Positions 22,870 to 34,150 are shown, counted from the first letter of the stretch. The stretch is DNA of 64,000 bases from Anthoceros angustus (GCA_010909165.1 VJWM01000118.1:186001-250000); one strand, 5' to 3'. A program made the numbers and translations. The notes: generated from the sequence alone by a model not told the origin.

Positions 22870-25800
22870 ATGGCAACTCAGCAGCAGCCCGACGGGCTGG
22901 TCGCCGGGGAGGGCGCGGACATGGACGCTGCTGCCTCGCCGGCGCGCCAGCTCGCAAGGCACGATTCCTTGGATCTGGAAGCGGGGCGTCTCAAGGGCTG
23001 GTCGCCGCACCAGGTGCGGGAAATGGCGAGGGCCTTCCGGCGCTTCCAGTGGGGATTGTGATTCGCGAAGCCGATGATGTCGTTGTGGGCGCGTCTCGCA
23101 GGTGCTGTCGACGGGGGTCATCCTGCGGCTGGCGTACCAGAGCATCGGGGTGGTGTATGGGGATGTCGGGACGTCGCCGCTCTACGTCTTCGCCACCGCG
23201 TTCCCCAACGGGCTCACGGGGGACCCTCATTTCAAGCAGAACGTGCTGGGCGCGCTGAGTTTGGTTATCTACACGCTCACGCTCATCCCGTTGCTGAAGT
23301 ACGTGAACGTGGTGATCAAGGCCAACGACGACGGGGAAGGTGGGTGGAGGAAGAGTTTTTCGGGTTTGGGATTTATCCCATATTGCGGCGGAATGTTGCG
23401 TAGCCGGGGAGTGCTGATGTTCGAGGTTGGGGGTGCAGGTGGGACGTTTGCGCTGTACTCGCTCATCTGCCGGTTTGCGAAGGTGGGGCTCGTGGGGAAT
23501 CACAACTACGAGGATCGGGAGCTCTCCACCTTCAGCCTCTCGTTGCCTTCGAGGAATAAGAAGATTTCTGGATGGCTCAAGGAGCGGCTGGAGGGGAGCG
23601 AGCGGTTGAAGAAGGCGCTGCTGGTGATCGTGCTGCTTGCTACCTCTCTGATTATCGGGGATGGTGTATTGACTCCCTCTATATCAGGTGCTTGTTGTGC
23701 TGTTTTGTATGGCATGTTAATTGAAATTTGTGCGGTCGGGATTTCGCCTTGGTTGTCATCCCGAGGCAGGTGTCGGTGTGGTCATTTCGTAATTCTTCAA
23801 CTGTTCTGTGTGGTGTGTGGGAAGTGCAGTTCTGTCAGCCATTTCTGGGCTCCAAGTGAATAGCCAGACCAATGTGAGCAAAGGTATGTGTCGGGGTGTG
23901 GGTTTATGCAGCAATCCTCTAGATCTCTCAAGCTTTACCAGCAGTGTTGTGACGGTTGTTTGTGGTGCCGAATCTTGGGGACAGGTGTGGTGGTATGGGT
24001 CTCCGTGATTGTCCTCATTCTGCTCTTCCTTCTGCAACACAAAGGGACAGACAAGGTGTCGTTCCTGTTTGCCCCGGCGGTCGTGCTCTGGTTCGTCTGC
24101 AATGTCCTGATCGGAGTTTACAACATTGTCAAATACGATCCATCCGTTTTCAAGGCTTTCAACCCCTACTACATGTATGCCTACTTCCGCAACAATAAGA
24201 AGGATGGATGGATCCATCTTGGCGGAATCGTGCTGGCCATCACAGGTACGAGCTCCACAGTGACATCCGCCCCTGCACCAACTGGCCAGTCACAGTTGCT
24301 TGCAACAACTCATCTGACACCAATGGGCTTGCAGGGACGGAAGCCATGTTTGCTGACATCGGCCATTTCTCGGTACCATCAGTCCAAGTAAGTACTGAAC
24401 TCCAGGAGAGCCACGTCCTGAATTATTGCACTCCTACCCACAAAACAACCGGACTGGGACTGATAAATCTCTCCATGGGCTGTTGCAGATTGCCTTCACC
24501 ACCTTCGTCTACCCATCTCTCCTCATCACATACACCGGCCAGGCAGCATACCTGATGAAGCATCCCGAAAACGTGGCCGAGACTTTCTACAAGGCCATTC
24601 CCAGTAAGCCATCCCCACCCCGGTCAATTCATCCTCGTGCCAGTTGTTGCAACGTGTGAAAACCCATCTAAGCAACGGAATGTTTTGTTTTGGCAGAACC
24701 AGTCTACTGGCCCATGTTCGCCATAGCCACAGCAGCGGCCATCATCGCGAGCCAGGCCATGATCTCGGCAGCCTTTTCCATCGTCCACCAGTCCATGGCC
24801 CTGAGCTGCTTCCCCACAGTGAAGGTCGTCCATACCTCGAAGCGCTTCCCGGGCCAGATCTACATCCCGGAAGTGAACTGGGTCCTGATGATCCTCTGCC
24901 TCCTGGTCACGGCCGGGTTCCAGGACACAGTGAAGATCGGGAACGCATACGGCATCGCCGTGGTGGGCGTGATGGTGATCACCACCTGCCTCGTCACCCT
25001 CGTCATGCTTCTCATCTGGCAGACCAACCTCCTCTCCGCCTTCCTATACCTCTTCATCTTCGGCTCCATCGAGGCCGTCTACCTGTCCGCCGTCCTGTAC
25101 AAGGTTCCGCAAGGGGGCTGGGTCCCTCTCGCCTTCGCCGTCGTCTTCCTCACCCTCATGTACGTCTGGCACTACGTCCATGTGCAGAAGTACCGGTACG
25201 AGGTCCAGAACAAGATTTCCCTGGAGTGGGTCACCGGGCTGGGCTCCAGCTTGGGCATGCTCCGGGTGCCCGGGATCGGGCTGGTGTACAGTGAGCTTGC
25301 GCAGGGAGTGCCGGCCATCTTCTCTCACTTGATCACCAACCTCCCGGCCATCCATTCCACGCTCGTCTTCGTCTGCGTGAAGCACCTCCCGGTCTGGCAC
25401 GTCCCGGAGGAGGAGAGATTCCTGGTGCCCGGGATCAGGCTGGTGTACAGTGAGCTTGCGCAGGGAGTGCCGGCCATCTTCTCTCACTTGATCACCAACC
25501 TCCCGGCCATCCATTCCACGCTCGTCTTCGTCTGCGTGAAGCACCTCCCGGTCTGGCACGTCCCGGAGGAGGAGAGATTCCTGGTGCGCCGGCTCGGCCC
25601 GAAGGAATACCGGATGTACCGCTGTGCCGTCCGCTACGGGTACCGAGATCTGGAGACGGAGAACCACCGCGAATTTGAGCAGAAGCTGGTGAAAAGTCTC
25701 TCGGAATTCCTGCAAGCGGAGGCCAGCTTGGATGCCGATGAGTATCTCCCGCAGCAGGGCACCGGGCAGAGTGACGGGGATTCCGAGCCCGCCCATGTCC

Positions 25801-26153
25801 GGATTCCGTCTTCCGGGTCCCAGTCCGAGTCGGGGAAGAGTTCCGACTCGCCTTACAACGTAGGCCAGGTGCTGTTGCAGGCAAGGAACGGGGACGTGGT
25901 GTACAAGGCTACCGGCCCCGAGGCGGCGCTGGTGCAGGAGGAGCTGGTGAATCTGCAGGAGGCCAAGCAGGCGGGCGTGGTGTACGTGCTGGGGTCGGTG
26001 GATCTCAAGGCCAAGCCCGGGTCCAGCTGGTTGAGGAGTTTCGTCATCAACGATTTCTTTTCCTTCATCAAGAGGAACTTCAGGGCCAGCCGTGAAGCCC
26101 TCCACATCCCCTACGGCAGTTCGCTGCAGGTTGGCATGACCAACCAGGTTTGA
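22870..26153 (+). CDS. HAK/KUP/KT-family potassium transporter, 8 exons
   Basis: Exons as read: 22870-23013, 23102-23339, 23439-23687, 23830-23883, 23985-24245, 24335-24387, 24489-24603, 24697-26153. All introns are GT-AG and all phases agree, giving 856 residues. KUP hallmarks in order: IGVVYGDVGTSPLYVF, IKANDDGEGGTFALYSL, IIGDGVLTPSIS, VLSAISGLQV, FLFAPAVVLWF, NPYYMYAYFRNNKKDGW, TEAMFADIGHFS, QAAYLMKHPE, then the VPGIGLVYSELAQGVP cytosolic domain and the terminal SLQVGMTNQV. The family moves K+ with H+ across plasma or vacuolar membranes through about 12 membrane helices. The protein is longer than the usual 780-800 residues because a 53-residue block after the last helix is duplicated. The first intron (donor at 23014) was chosen by phase and consensus and is the least certain. 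The start follows TCTCC and is the first ATG of the frame. The neighbouring genes say nothing about its function. Confidence 0.93.
25266..25583 (+). repeat. In-frame 159-bp tandem duplication in the KUP last exon
   Basis: GTGCCCGGGATC begins at 25266 and 25425, and the 159 bases that follow match except for one visible G-to-A change (GIGLVY against GIRLVY). It repeats 53 residues from VPGIGLVYSELAQ to PEEERFL. Family members normally have one copy. Confidence 0.9.
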
Positions 26154-27692
26154 GGCACGAATTGAAGCAGAAGGAATTCCAAGCATTGCCGGTGCCACAA
26201 GCTGCTCTCTGGCTGCTGAAGAAGGCATTGTAGCAGGGCATGTGTAGATGAAATCCACGGGCTGTACAGTTGAAATATAAGCATGTTAGTCCAAGACACA
26301 CAATTATTGTAGCAGTGCATGTGCGATTGAGATCAGGAGCTGTGCAAAGAGACGGGAAGTTCACTCACAGACGTGCATGATTTTTGACACAATGGTCTTG
26401 GGAAGTGATCTGGATGTGCGAGTGTACTGTTAGGCCTGGGTTCAACGTAGGCAGAAACTGAAGCAGGAGGGATCTGCGAAATCTCACCTTTGTAGTCTCA
26501 AAATGGCACACCAGCTTAGGGTGATGAGTGTGGGTTACAGTACGTAGGCAAAGAGCTCTGCACTCGGTGTCCTAGGGCCTGCAACGGGCAGCAGCTCCTC
26601 CTCGAGTGCCGTCCTCTTCCTGGCATCGGTGCTTTTGGGTTAGGGCTCAAGTTTGAACTCCTCGTGCACATGAGGCAATTTCGCAGAGATGTTAAGATTC
26701 CTTGGATGCAGAGACTGGGTGTTCAGGCTCGGTGTCTCGAGGAATATTAAAATGTGTGCGGCTGGCTCGAGCATCTGTGGAGTCTTGTCATTCTGATTCA
26801 GCTCTTGCTGTTGTTGTACCTGCAGGTCTGGAAAGGTCTTGTATCGCACCAGCAGGAAAGATGAGTAGTCTGACCAGGCTGAAGTTGTCAAAAGTGTTGG
26901 CAGATTGCACTGACAGTTTTTTAACGAGTAAAGAGTTCTTCCTGTTGCTGAACAATGGAGACCACTTGCCGAGACGTAAGTGAAGGGACCTTGCCTTTCT
27001 GTTCCTGTAACTTTTCCATTATGTTTTGGAAGTCTTCGTTTCGCTTGGATTGCTCATAACTGCAGATGCAACGACAGCAACAGCTTTATCAGAATGACAA
27101 GACTCAACAGTGCTACATCACTTCTTTGGAAGTTCCAAACATTCCACCTCCGGCTAGCATGTGCTGGTAGTTGTTGATCTGGGGTCACTTTCTGGAAAGC
27201 CGGATGCCCTTTTCTCCCATGTGCCACTCAGTCACAGCTCACGTTGGGTAGAAATGAAAGCAAACTGCACCATCTTAGACATGTTGTTGGACGCACACCC
27301 AGAATCTTTTGTGTTGAAAGACTTCCGCAATTCCGATCGCGCTCAAGCATATGTTCCACCCTGGCTAGAAATTCTCTCCTTTGGCTGGTGACTCTCTCGA
27401 AGTTCCTCACTCGATCTTCGTGTGCTTTCACTAAGATGGCAACTACCACTTACAAACAACAAAAATTGCTTGGGTACCAAGCATACCAAAATTCAGTTTC
27501 GCCTGGGGACTGAAAGCCAGAACATCAAACCACTGGCGACAGGTTGCAAGGCCTACGAGGTGCTGAAACCCGGGACTTTGAGCTGTTAAAGGTCACGGAA
27601 TTGAGTCAAGAAATCCGTGGAATGAGCATGATAGAAAGTAGGTACGATGGCAGGTACTAAACCTCCACCTCTGTTACACACTCTCTGTGCTG
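26154..27692. other. Intergenic DNA with an inverted exon-like repeat
   Basis: The first few hundred bases are probably the 3' UTR of the transporter gene. At 26771-26825 (minus) and 27061-27113 (plus) lie two inverted copies of a segment preceded by CTGCAG. They translate to VQQQQELNQNDKTPQML and MQRQQQLYQNDKTQQCY respectively. Another minus-strand stretch (27440-27300) reads as helix (EDRVRNFERVTSQRREFLARV). I do not recognise the source gene, and no complete gene model can be built. Confidence 0.5.
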
Positions 27693-28136
27693 GTGAAGCT
27701 CTCAGGCGCAGAGAGCAGCCAATATCTTACTGCTCTGCTTCTCGCAGCTCCGCTTGCATTGGGAGATATGACCATTGAGATTGTGGATAAGCTCTTTGAT
27801 CAGTGCCCTGTGTGGACATGACCTTGAAGTTGATGGAAAGATGTGGAGTTGAACTAAAGCGGTCTGGAGGCTGGGAGGGCTTTCTCATCAAAGGTGGACG
27901 GACTTACAAGTACAATGCGCACCCCTTGCCGTGCCGGAGAGTGGTTCAGGGTTTTATACTTCCTGATGCATGCTCATACTTCGCTGCTGGTGGTGCCTCG
28001 GCTCTTAATCTGATGCAGGACACCCGGACGTGCTTACGTTGAGGGAGATGCCTCAAGTGCAAGCTAATTTCTTGCTGGCTCCGCTGTGACAGGGGGAGAA
28101 GTGACAGTGGAAGCTTGTAGAATAAGCAGCCTCCAG
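27693..28136 (+). pseudogene. EPSP synthase fragment (shikimate pathway), disabled
   Basis: Two exon-like pieces match plant 5-enolpyruvylshikimate-3-phosphate synthase. Piece A (27693-27909) reads [20 protein letters not shown], then [12 protein letters not shown], then [19 protein letters not shown] and FLIKGGRTYK. Piece B (28019-28136) reads TPGRAYVEGDASSAS, a TAA stop, then FLAGSAVTGGEVTVEA. A GT-AG intron at 27910-28018 joins them in the phase expected for K-TPGRAYVEG. Defects: two extra bases around 27797-27802 shift the frame. TAA at 28065-28067 replaces a conserved Tyr codon. The acceptor before piece A reads …TGCTG instead of …GCAG. Gly and Thr of EGCGTSS are Arg and Ile. Upstream and downstream exons are missing. 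It keeps introns, so it is a fragment of a duplicated gene, not a retrocopy. Confidence 0.85.
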
Positions 28137-29328
28137 GTTGTTTGTCACATCGGTTTGTTTTCAGTAATCTTCCTAGCATCACATCCAACCTTTTGTTCCT
28201 TACCGCGGTCGTTTCGTTTAGTGATAATATACAAACGGCACGGCGTGGGTGCGTGTATGGATTTGCGTCCATTAGATTTTCTCTGGCAGCTATTTGTTTT
28301 TATAAGAAGAATATTTTTATAATAATAAGAATTTGTTGTTTTTCATATTTTGTTAAGGGATTTTCCCGTATGGATATATTGAGTGTTCATTAGGACAGCT
28401 CTTGAAGATGAGACATCATTGAAGATAATGATCTCTTGGAGACCGTGCAACATGTGGAGTGATCTATATTTTACAAGAGTCTTTACAAATGATTGAATAT
28501 TAGGTAATTATAATTTTTAAAATTTTGAAATATTTATTATTATTATTTTAATATTACTATGTTGTAATTTATGTAATTTTAAGTCTATGTAATTTTAGAG
28601 ATGATTTTTGTATTATTTTTGAAACAAGAATAAGAATTGGAGGGTTGTTTTTGAGTAATTTTTGAAATTTTGTTCAAAAATGGTACTCTAAATTGTTTTT
28701 CTTGTTTGAAGAAAATAATACAAAAATTATTTTTGGAATGGCATGGCCGCTAAGTTGCATAAATTATAATATATTAATATTTAAATAATCAAAATTTATA
28801 AAATTGCAGTTATGTGATACTTTATAGTTTGTTTGTAAACATTTTTGCATAATATTCATGTCTATCTCGGCAAGCAATGCATCTACATCTTCAATCCTCC
28901 CATGTTCATATGGTATAGCAAGTATTTGTCCGTTCCACCCTCGGCCATCACAAAGCATTGATGTTCGAATCACCCTAACTAGTGCCATATTCCCCATTGA
29001 TGTCCGAATCACCTTAGCTAGTGATGGTGTGTGTAACATGTTTTATTTTGCTATAATGTACTCAAATATGCCACGACATCTTCAAGATTTTTTCGTATAA
29101 TACACGTATAATACGTACCACATCAACCTGATTAGGGTCGTAAGCGGGTAAGCGGGCAAAAAACTTTCTATCACACACTTTTGGCATGGTGTTTCCATTG
29201 TGTCATGCACAAGTTTTGTTCTTTGGGGTTTTAGGGTTACGATCAAGACACATACATGTTTACATGCTGCGCAATTTATTTCGGCAAGTTTGGCCCACGT
29301 GCAGGCTGCGCTCTCGCTTGACGACATA
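28137..29328. other. AT-rich intergenic DNA
   Basis: From about 28300 to 28860 the sequence is strongly AT-rich with many poly-T/poly-A runs and no gene. A short direct repeat (TTGATGTCCGAATCACC and a variant) occurs near 28965-29015. No recognisable RNA gene. Confidence 0.55.
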
Positions 29329-29514
29329 CACGTAAGGCTTGTGCATCCTACAGCATAAGAGGCTCAACCTAGGCACGCTTGACAGTGGCTACAACATACA
29401 CGTAAGGCTTGTGCATCCTACAGCATAAGAGGCTCAACCTAGGCACGCGACAGTGGCTACAACATGCACCTAAGGCTTGTGCATTGTGCAGGATAAGAGG
29501 CTCAACCTAGGCAC
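29329..29514. repeat. ~68-bp tandem repeat, three units
   Basis: Units beginning ACATACACGTAAGGCTTGTG start near 29325, 29393 and 29460 and contain AAGAGGCTCAACCTAGGCAC. Unit two lacks TT relative to unit one (GCACGCTTGACAG against GCACGCGACAG); unit three has several substitutions. Confidence 0.8.
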
Positions 29515-29839
29515 GGGTGTAGGGTCCCTTGTCTCATTTTTTGTCACTCACCTTCATCACATAGCATCTGGTGGCGTGGAGAAGGTATCCAGGCCACTCT
29601 GGACAATCTTTATGCCTTGTCCAACCATCAGAAGCATTTGAAGTGATACCCCCAATTTCAAACGAAGAAAATTAATAATGCAAGGGTCTGGAGCAAACGC
29701 ACACAAACGTCCATCAGAATGGTTCTCACCAAATGATCCTGTAGTGGCTGGCGCAACCCTAACCACAAGTGGGCAAGAGAAAAAAAGTTTGTGTGCATCA
29801 CTTGGCGACATTACAGCCAGACACCGGCCGTGATAACGA

Positions 29840-30046
29840 TCATATGTGACATGATCAATGTGATCATCTGTGACATGATCGATGTGGTCATCTGTGACAT
29901 GATAGATGTGATCATCTGTGACATGATCGATGTGGTCATCTGTGACATGATCGATGTGGACATGTGTGACATGATCGATGTGGTCATCTTTGACATGATC
30001 GATGTGGTCATCTTTGACATGATCGATGTGGTCATCTTTGACATGA
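29840..30046. repeat. 24-bp tandem repeat open in both orientations
   Basis: About nine units of GACATGATCGATGTGGTCAT+CTGT. Because 24 is divisible by three, frames stay open in both strands: CDMIDVVI repeats on plus and HIDHVTDD repeats on minus (minus frame 30087-29557). The minus frame extends 80 codons past the array into non-repetitive sequence. I see no signal peptide or known domain and do not call a gene. Confidence 0.75.
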
Positions 30047-30321
30047 CGATATTGGTATTCCATATAATCGCATTCCGATTTTATCATGACTTTATTTTTC
30101 TTAATACTAGGGTTTTATGTTACAGGGTTCACATGTAGAATAAGTCTTTATGTTATAGGCTTACATGCAAAATCCAATGTTTTTCTTGATGTTAGGATTT
30201 TATGTTGTAGGGTTCACATGCACAATCCCAGGACACGTTCACATGGAAAAGTGGAGACTTAATAAAAAGAACGAGATGGGAAATCTCATATACCCTGAGG
30301 CGAGAAAGGGACAACCCACGA

Positions 30322-30338
30322 TGGTATCAAGCCAGAGG
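30322..30338 (+). other. Possible copia-type primer-binding site and LTR remnant
   Basis: TGGTATCAAGCCAGAGG resembles the initiator-Met-tRNA primer site (TGGTATCAGAGCC) of Ty1/copia and many gypsy elements. It follows …GGGACAACCCA, which would suit an LTR end, and precedes an ATG (30374) with an early stop. The sequence 30100-30320 repeats TTATGTTGTAGGGTTCACATG-like blocks and may be the LTR. No copia coding domain is visible. Confidence 0.35.
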
Positions 30339-30753
30339 CACTAATCTATCCTATAACCCTAATTGCCCCCAAGATGTCGTCGAACTTGTAAATTTTCTTA
30401 GTTGCGCTCCATTCCGTCGCCCAATCTGAAAGGGTTGATGATGAATGGTCACTAATATAATCTCTGGTTGGGTATATAACAACCACTTCCGCAGCCGAGA
30501 TCTCATCCCCGCGACAAGAAAATGTAGTTCTAATAGAGACGCCATTGCGCATAGTATATGCCGCTCCTTGTTCCTTGAAAGGGAAGAAACGCTCTCCTTG
30601 GCCATCAAGAACAAAATCTCATATCATATACATATCTTTTTTACGCATACGGTGGCTATGGCTGAACAGACATGTTGGTGGCTTTTGGATGCTGATCCAG
30701 CAACAACCGTCTTGAGAAGCAACGACAATTTGTTCAGATCAACATGGAAAATG

Positions 30754-30758
30754 GATTG
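30754..30758. repeat. Target-site duplication GATTG (left)
   Basis: GATTG precedes TGTCACAG, the outer end of the left LTR. The same five bases follow the outer end of the rightmost LTR at 40312-40316 and, through a later duplication, that of the middle LTR at 38885. Confidence 0.85.
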
Positions 30759-31051
30759 TGTCACAGAACAGCTCTGTGAGGCTTGAGCCAGAACTCGATC
30801 GGAGGAAATTGGCTCCTTGTTCAAGTTTCCGGATCTCTCTTGTACCCGATGCATTCGGGCCAAAACGACCACGTCCGACGTTCGTGGACGGGCTCAACTA
30901 ACCCAGCGGACGGTTCAACTAACTATGCCGTGTTATCTTTGTATTATCCCGGTATTTATTCCGAGGATAATACTTAAACCGAATTAATCTAGCTACTTAA
31001 ACTAGCTGAAATGACGTATTCACACTTGTGTCGTGGGGTTGTCACGTGACA
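30759..31051 (-). repeat. 3' LTR, 293 bp
   Basis: It starts TGTCACAGAACAGCTCTGTG and ends GGGGTTGTCACGTGACA (plus-strand reading). Compared with the copy at 40003-40311 it lacks bases at CTG and CAG sites (for example TCACGTGACA against TCACGGCTGTGACA). The polyprotein frame runs a few codons into it and stops. Confidence 0.9.
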
Positions 31052-31328
31052 TTCTCCCCTTCAAGAAGAGGCCGGTTCCATCGGCGCGGATGATCTGAAG
31101 GCTGCGGGATGTGGCGGCAAAGTCCTCGGTCTCCCATGTCGCGGTAGCATCGGGCTCACCGGACCGAGCGAGGTAGTGGGTAATAGATCTATTGCGGAGA
31201 TGGCGGGTATGGTCTTTGGAGAATGCGGTCGGGAAGATTCTTGCGAGTTGGGAGGGAAGGAGTGAGCGGGTGGGGGATTGAGGTGTGAGTGTGTGGTGCG
31301 GGCCGAGAAGGCTTGGGAGGTCGGACAA
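31020..31328 (-). pseudogene. Gypsy polyprotein C-terminus, chromodomain-like
   Basis: The minus strand reads HYLARSGEPDATATWETEDF, then FLKGRMSRDNPTTQV and a stop inside the LTR. The A-T-W-E block after an L-A-R-(W) segment is the usual end of the chromodomain of chromoviruses, which directs integration to marked chromatin. The upstream aromatic cage residues could not be read because the frame is lost in 31330-31790. Confidence 0.6.
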
Positions 31329-31796
31329 GGCGGCGGGGTCGAGGGTTATCTCTGGGGCTCAGGAGCTGGACGCCGGGTTGGTGTTGGAGGAGGGTAAGAG
31401 GGGTTGGGGCCGAAGGGCAATCGTGATGGACGGAGGCTGGGTTTGGGGCTTGCGATGGACGGGGCTGGGGTCGTCTGCGGCGATGGGCAGTCTTGGGTTA
31501 CGAGCAGGCGGTGGCGAGGCGGGGTCGAACCCGCGGGAGGTCTTGAGGTGTGTGCTCGGGCAGGCGATGGGCACTGCAGGTGTCTTAGCTCTGCGATGGG
31601 CTGGAGACTAGGGGCCAGGGGCGTGGCGATGGGCGGAGCAAACAAGCGATGGGCAGCGGAGGAGGCGAGGATCGGCGTGTCTGGATGGGGGCGGACGGGT
31701 CAGGGGTAGGGTTGGTGTGCATGAGGGTAGTGAGGGGCGAGATGACGGTTTCAACATAGAGACATGGAAAGTCGACATAGGCGTAACCACAGGAGA

Positions 31797-32842
31797 TCAA
31801 GCGGTATGCGACGGGGTTGATCTGTCTAGAAATTCGAAGGGTCCAAAGCGATAAGACAACTTGTCTTTATGCGGATGAGGCTGGGGTACATTTGGTTGAG
31901 TCGAGCGGACCACGTCCCACGTTGTGAGCGACGTCTCTCTGTGCCGATTTGCGAGTTTGATGCGGTCTTGGGCTGCAAGGAGTTTCTGCTTGGCAAGCTT
32001 AACTTCCTGAAATATGTCCTCCGCTGTCTCGGCTGCGGTCTTCCACTTATCCTGTCGGGAAGGCCAGAGACCGGGGGGTGGGGGATTTTCCCCGTACAGG
32101 AGCTTGTAAGGGGACGTACCTGTTGCAGCATGCTTGGATGTGTTGTAGGCAAACTCGAGTAATGGTAAGAGGTCTTCCCATTTCCCTTGTTTCTCATGGG
32201 TAAAGTGGCGAAGCATGTCTTCGAGTACTTGGTTTTGTTTCTCGGTTTGGCCGTCAGTCTCTGGGTGACAGGTCGATGACATATGTTGTTCCATACCGAG
32301 AGTTTCCGTGAAGGTTCTCCAGAACCCAGAGGTAAACTTCACATCTCTGTCGGAGACAATGTTTTCTGGGGTTCCGTGAAGGCGGAAAATTTCTTTGACG
32401 AACAGGTGAGCTAATTTTTGTCGGTGATGGTAGGCGGGCGGGGGACGGCGGGTTTTGTGAGGCGGTCCATCACGACCCGGATACTATCACGACGACTTGG
32501 AGCGAGGTAAGTGAGTGATGAAATCCATGGAAATGGGCGAACCGCCACGGGTGGAAGCGGTTGTAGAAGGCCGAGTTGTTTGGTGTTGGCTTGTTGGCGG
32601 GGATCGGGAGCGGACCCACTCAATGCGGTTGGGCGGAGTCCCACCCAATGGAAGTGTTCCTTGACTCTAGCATAAGTTTTATCGATGCCTAGGTGACTGC
32701 TATGGGGTGTCATGAAGGTCATGGAGAATAGCTTTTGACATGTTGGAGTTGGTCCGGGATGACAAGCCTACCTTTTCGGTATATCACGGCGTCTTTGGTG
32801 AGTAGAGTTGGGTGAGGGCGTGGGTTGACCTAGCTTGGCATC
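31797..32842 (-). pseudogene. Gypsy integrase region
   Basis: From 32722 down: HSSHLGIDKTYARVKEHFHW of the zinc-binding domain, then SLTYLAPSRRDSIRVVMDRL at the start of the core. From 32342: FTSGFWRTFTETLGMEQHMS, the Glu-bearing HPETDGQTEKQNQVLEDMLR, then LLPLLEFAYNTSKHAATGTS, LWPSRQDKWK and a 181-codon open frame to 31797. The central part of the core is frame-shifted between 32340 and 32430. Confidence 0.85.
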
Positions 32843-32890
32843 TGAGCGGTCGTTATGCGGAGGAGGCGGTCATGGGGAATGGTCATCGTA

Positions 32891-33211
32891 CTAACTGATT
32901 GTGTCGAGTTGGGACGACATAAGTGCACAAGCTCGTCGGTGAGGGCATCCCACGTATTGGAAGCTCCTGACATACTTAATATCAAACTTGAAGTCCGCCA
33001 GGTACTCAGCCCACCTCCTTTGCCGAGCATTCAGGTTTGGTTGAGTGAAGAAATACTGAAGTGAATGGTGATCTGTGTTGCAGGTGAACGGTTGCCCTAA
33101 TAGGTAGTGTCTCCATACCCTGAGAGCGTGAACTATGGCCAGCATTTCTTTGTCGTGAACGGGATAGTTAAGCTGAGCACCTTGTAGTTTTTTTGATTCA
33201 TATGCAATCAC
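32891..33211 (-). pseudogene. Gypsy RNase H region
   Basis: The minus strand reads AYESKKLQGAQLNYPVHDKE, then MLAIVHALRVWRHYLLG, then TDHHSLQYF and WAEYLADFKFDIKYV. This is the standard gypsy RNase H block (the E of HDKE and the TDH are expected catalytic-site neighbours). It joins RT upstream through a broken connection region (33212-33640) that includes KPRWRPSCIPKL. Confidence 0.88.
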
Positions 33212-33646
33212 CTAGCCATGTTGTGTTAGCACCGCGCCCTAGCAAAGTCGGCCGATCGGTGTACTACGTAGGGAGCTTGGGGATGCAGCTGGGGCGCCAC
33301 CGAGGCTTTAGGGTTTGGGCAGCTTGGTGCTGAGGGAGAGTTGGAGGTTGACTAGGTGACGGAGGGCATCGGTGAGGGGCCATCTTCTTCGAAATCTTTG
33401 ATAAACGGCGATAGAAACTGCGAGGCCAAGGAAACCTCTCGGTTACAGGTCTTGAGGTAAAGGCCACTCGTCAATGACCTTGATTTTTCTAGGGTCTACG
33501 TGGATGCCACAGGCGATGATATGACCTAGATACTCACACTCAGGTTGCATGAAGACGCACTTGCTACGCTTGGCTAGGAGTTGGTGTTTCCGGAGTAAGG
33601 TGAAGACTTCTCTAACAAGTTTGTAGTGTGTTTCTACATCCTCAGA

Positions 33647-34150
33647 TTAGATGAGAATATCATCTAAAAATACGTCCACTCCCCTTCCCAACAGGGGACG
33701 GAGGACTTCTTGCATCAGACACTGGAAGGTGGCGGGGGCGTTGGTGAGACCAAACGGCATGACAACAAATTCAAAATGACCATGACGCAGAATGCGGTTT
33801 GTACTGTCACCTTGTGGATACGTGTCGATGGAAGCGACCTTAAGTCGATCTTTGTGAGCAGTGGAGCCGTGGAGTTGGTCTAGGATGTCGTCAATCCGCG
33901 GCATTTGGTAAACATTCGTCTTGTAGCTCATTCGACCTCGATAGTCGATCAGTCGCCATGCTCCATCGGTTTTGCGACCGATAAAGCGGGTGCACCAAAG
34001 GGTGAGACGGAGGGTCTCACAAACCCATTGGCGAATTCATCCACTTGTCGTTTGATTTCCTCGCTCTCATTCTTGGCGCTCTGTGGAGGCATATTGGTGT
34101 GTATGTCCGGGTGGGAGGTCGATGCGGTGGTCGGCGCTTCTCCTAGGTGG
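33647..34150 (-). pseudogene. Gypsy reverse transcriptase region
   Basis: From about 34050 the frames give [13 protein letters not shown] and the DYRG-like segment. From 33931: [20 protein letters not shown], then [12 protein letters not shown], then [20 protein letters not shown] and the active site VFLDDILI. The FLDD pair is intact; the RT domain would copy element RNA. Frame breaks separate the fingers from the palm near 33930. Confidence 0.88.

Noticed and set aside
25044-26258. 404-codon open frame on the minus strand opposite the KUP last exon
   Set aside because: Antisense shadow; it even repeats the KUP duplication, and has no domain.
28300-28860. Possible matrix-attachment or centromeric AT-rich block
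   Set aside because: AT-richness alone is not evidence; no satellite structure or motif is seen.
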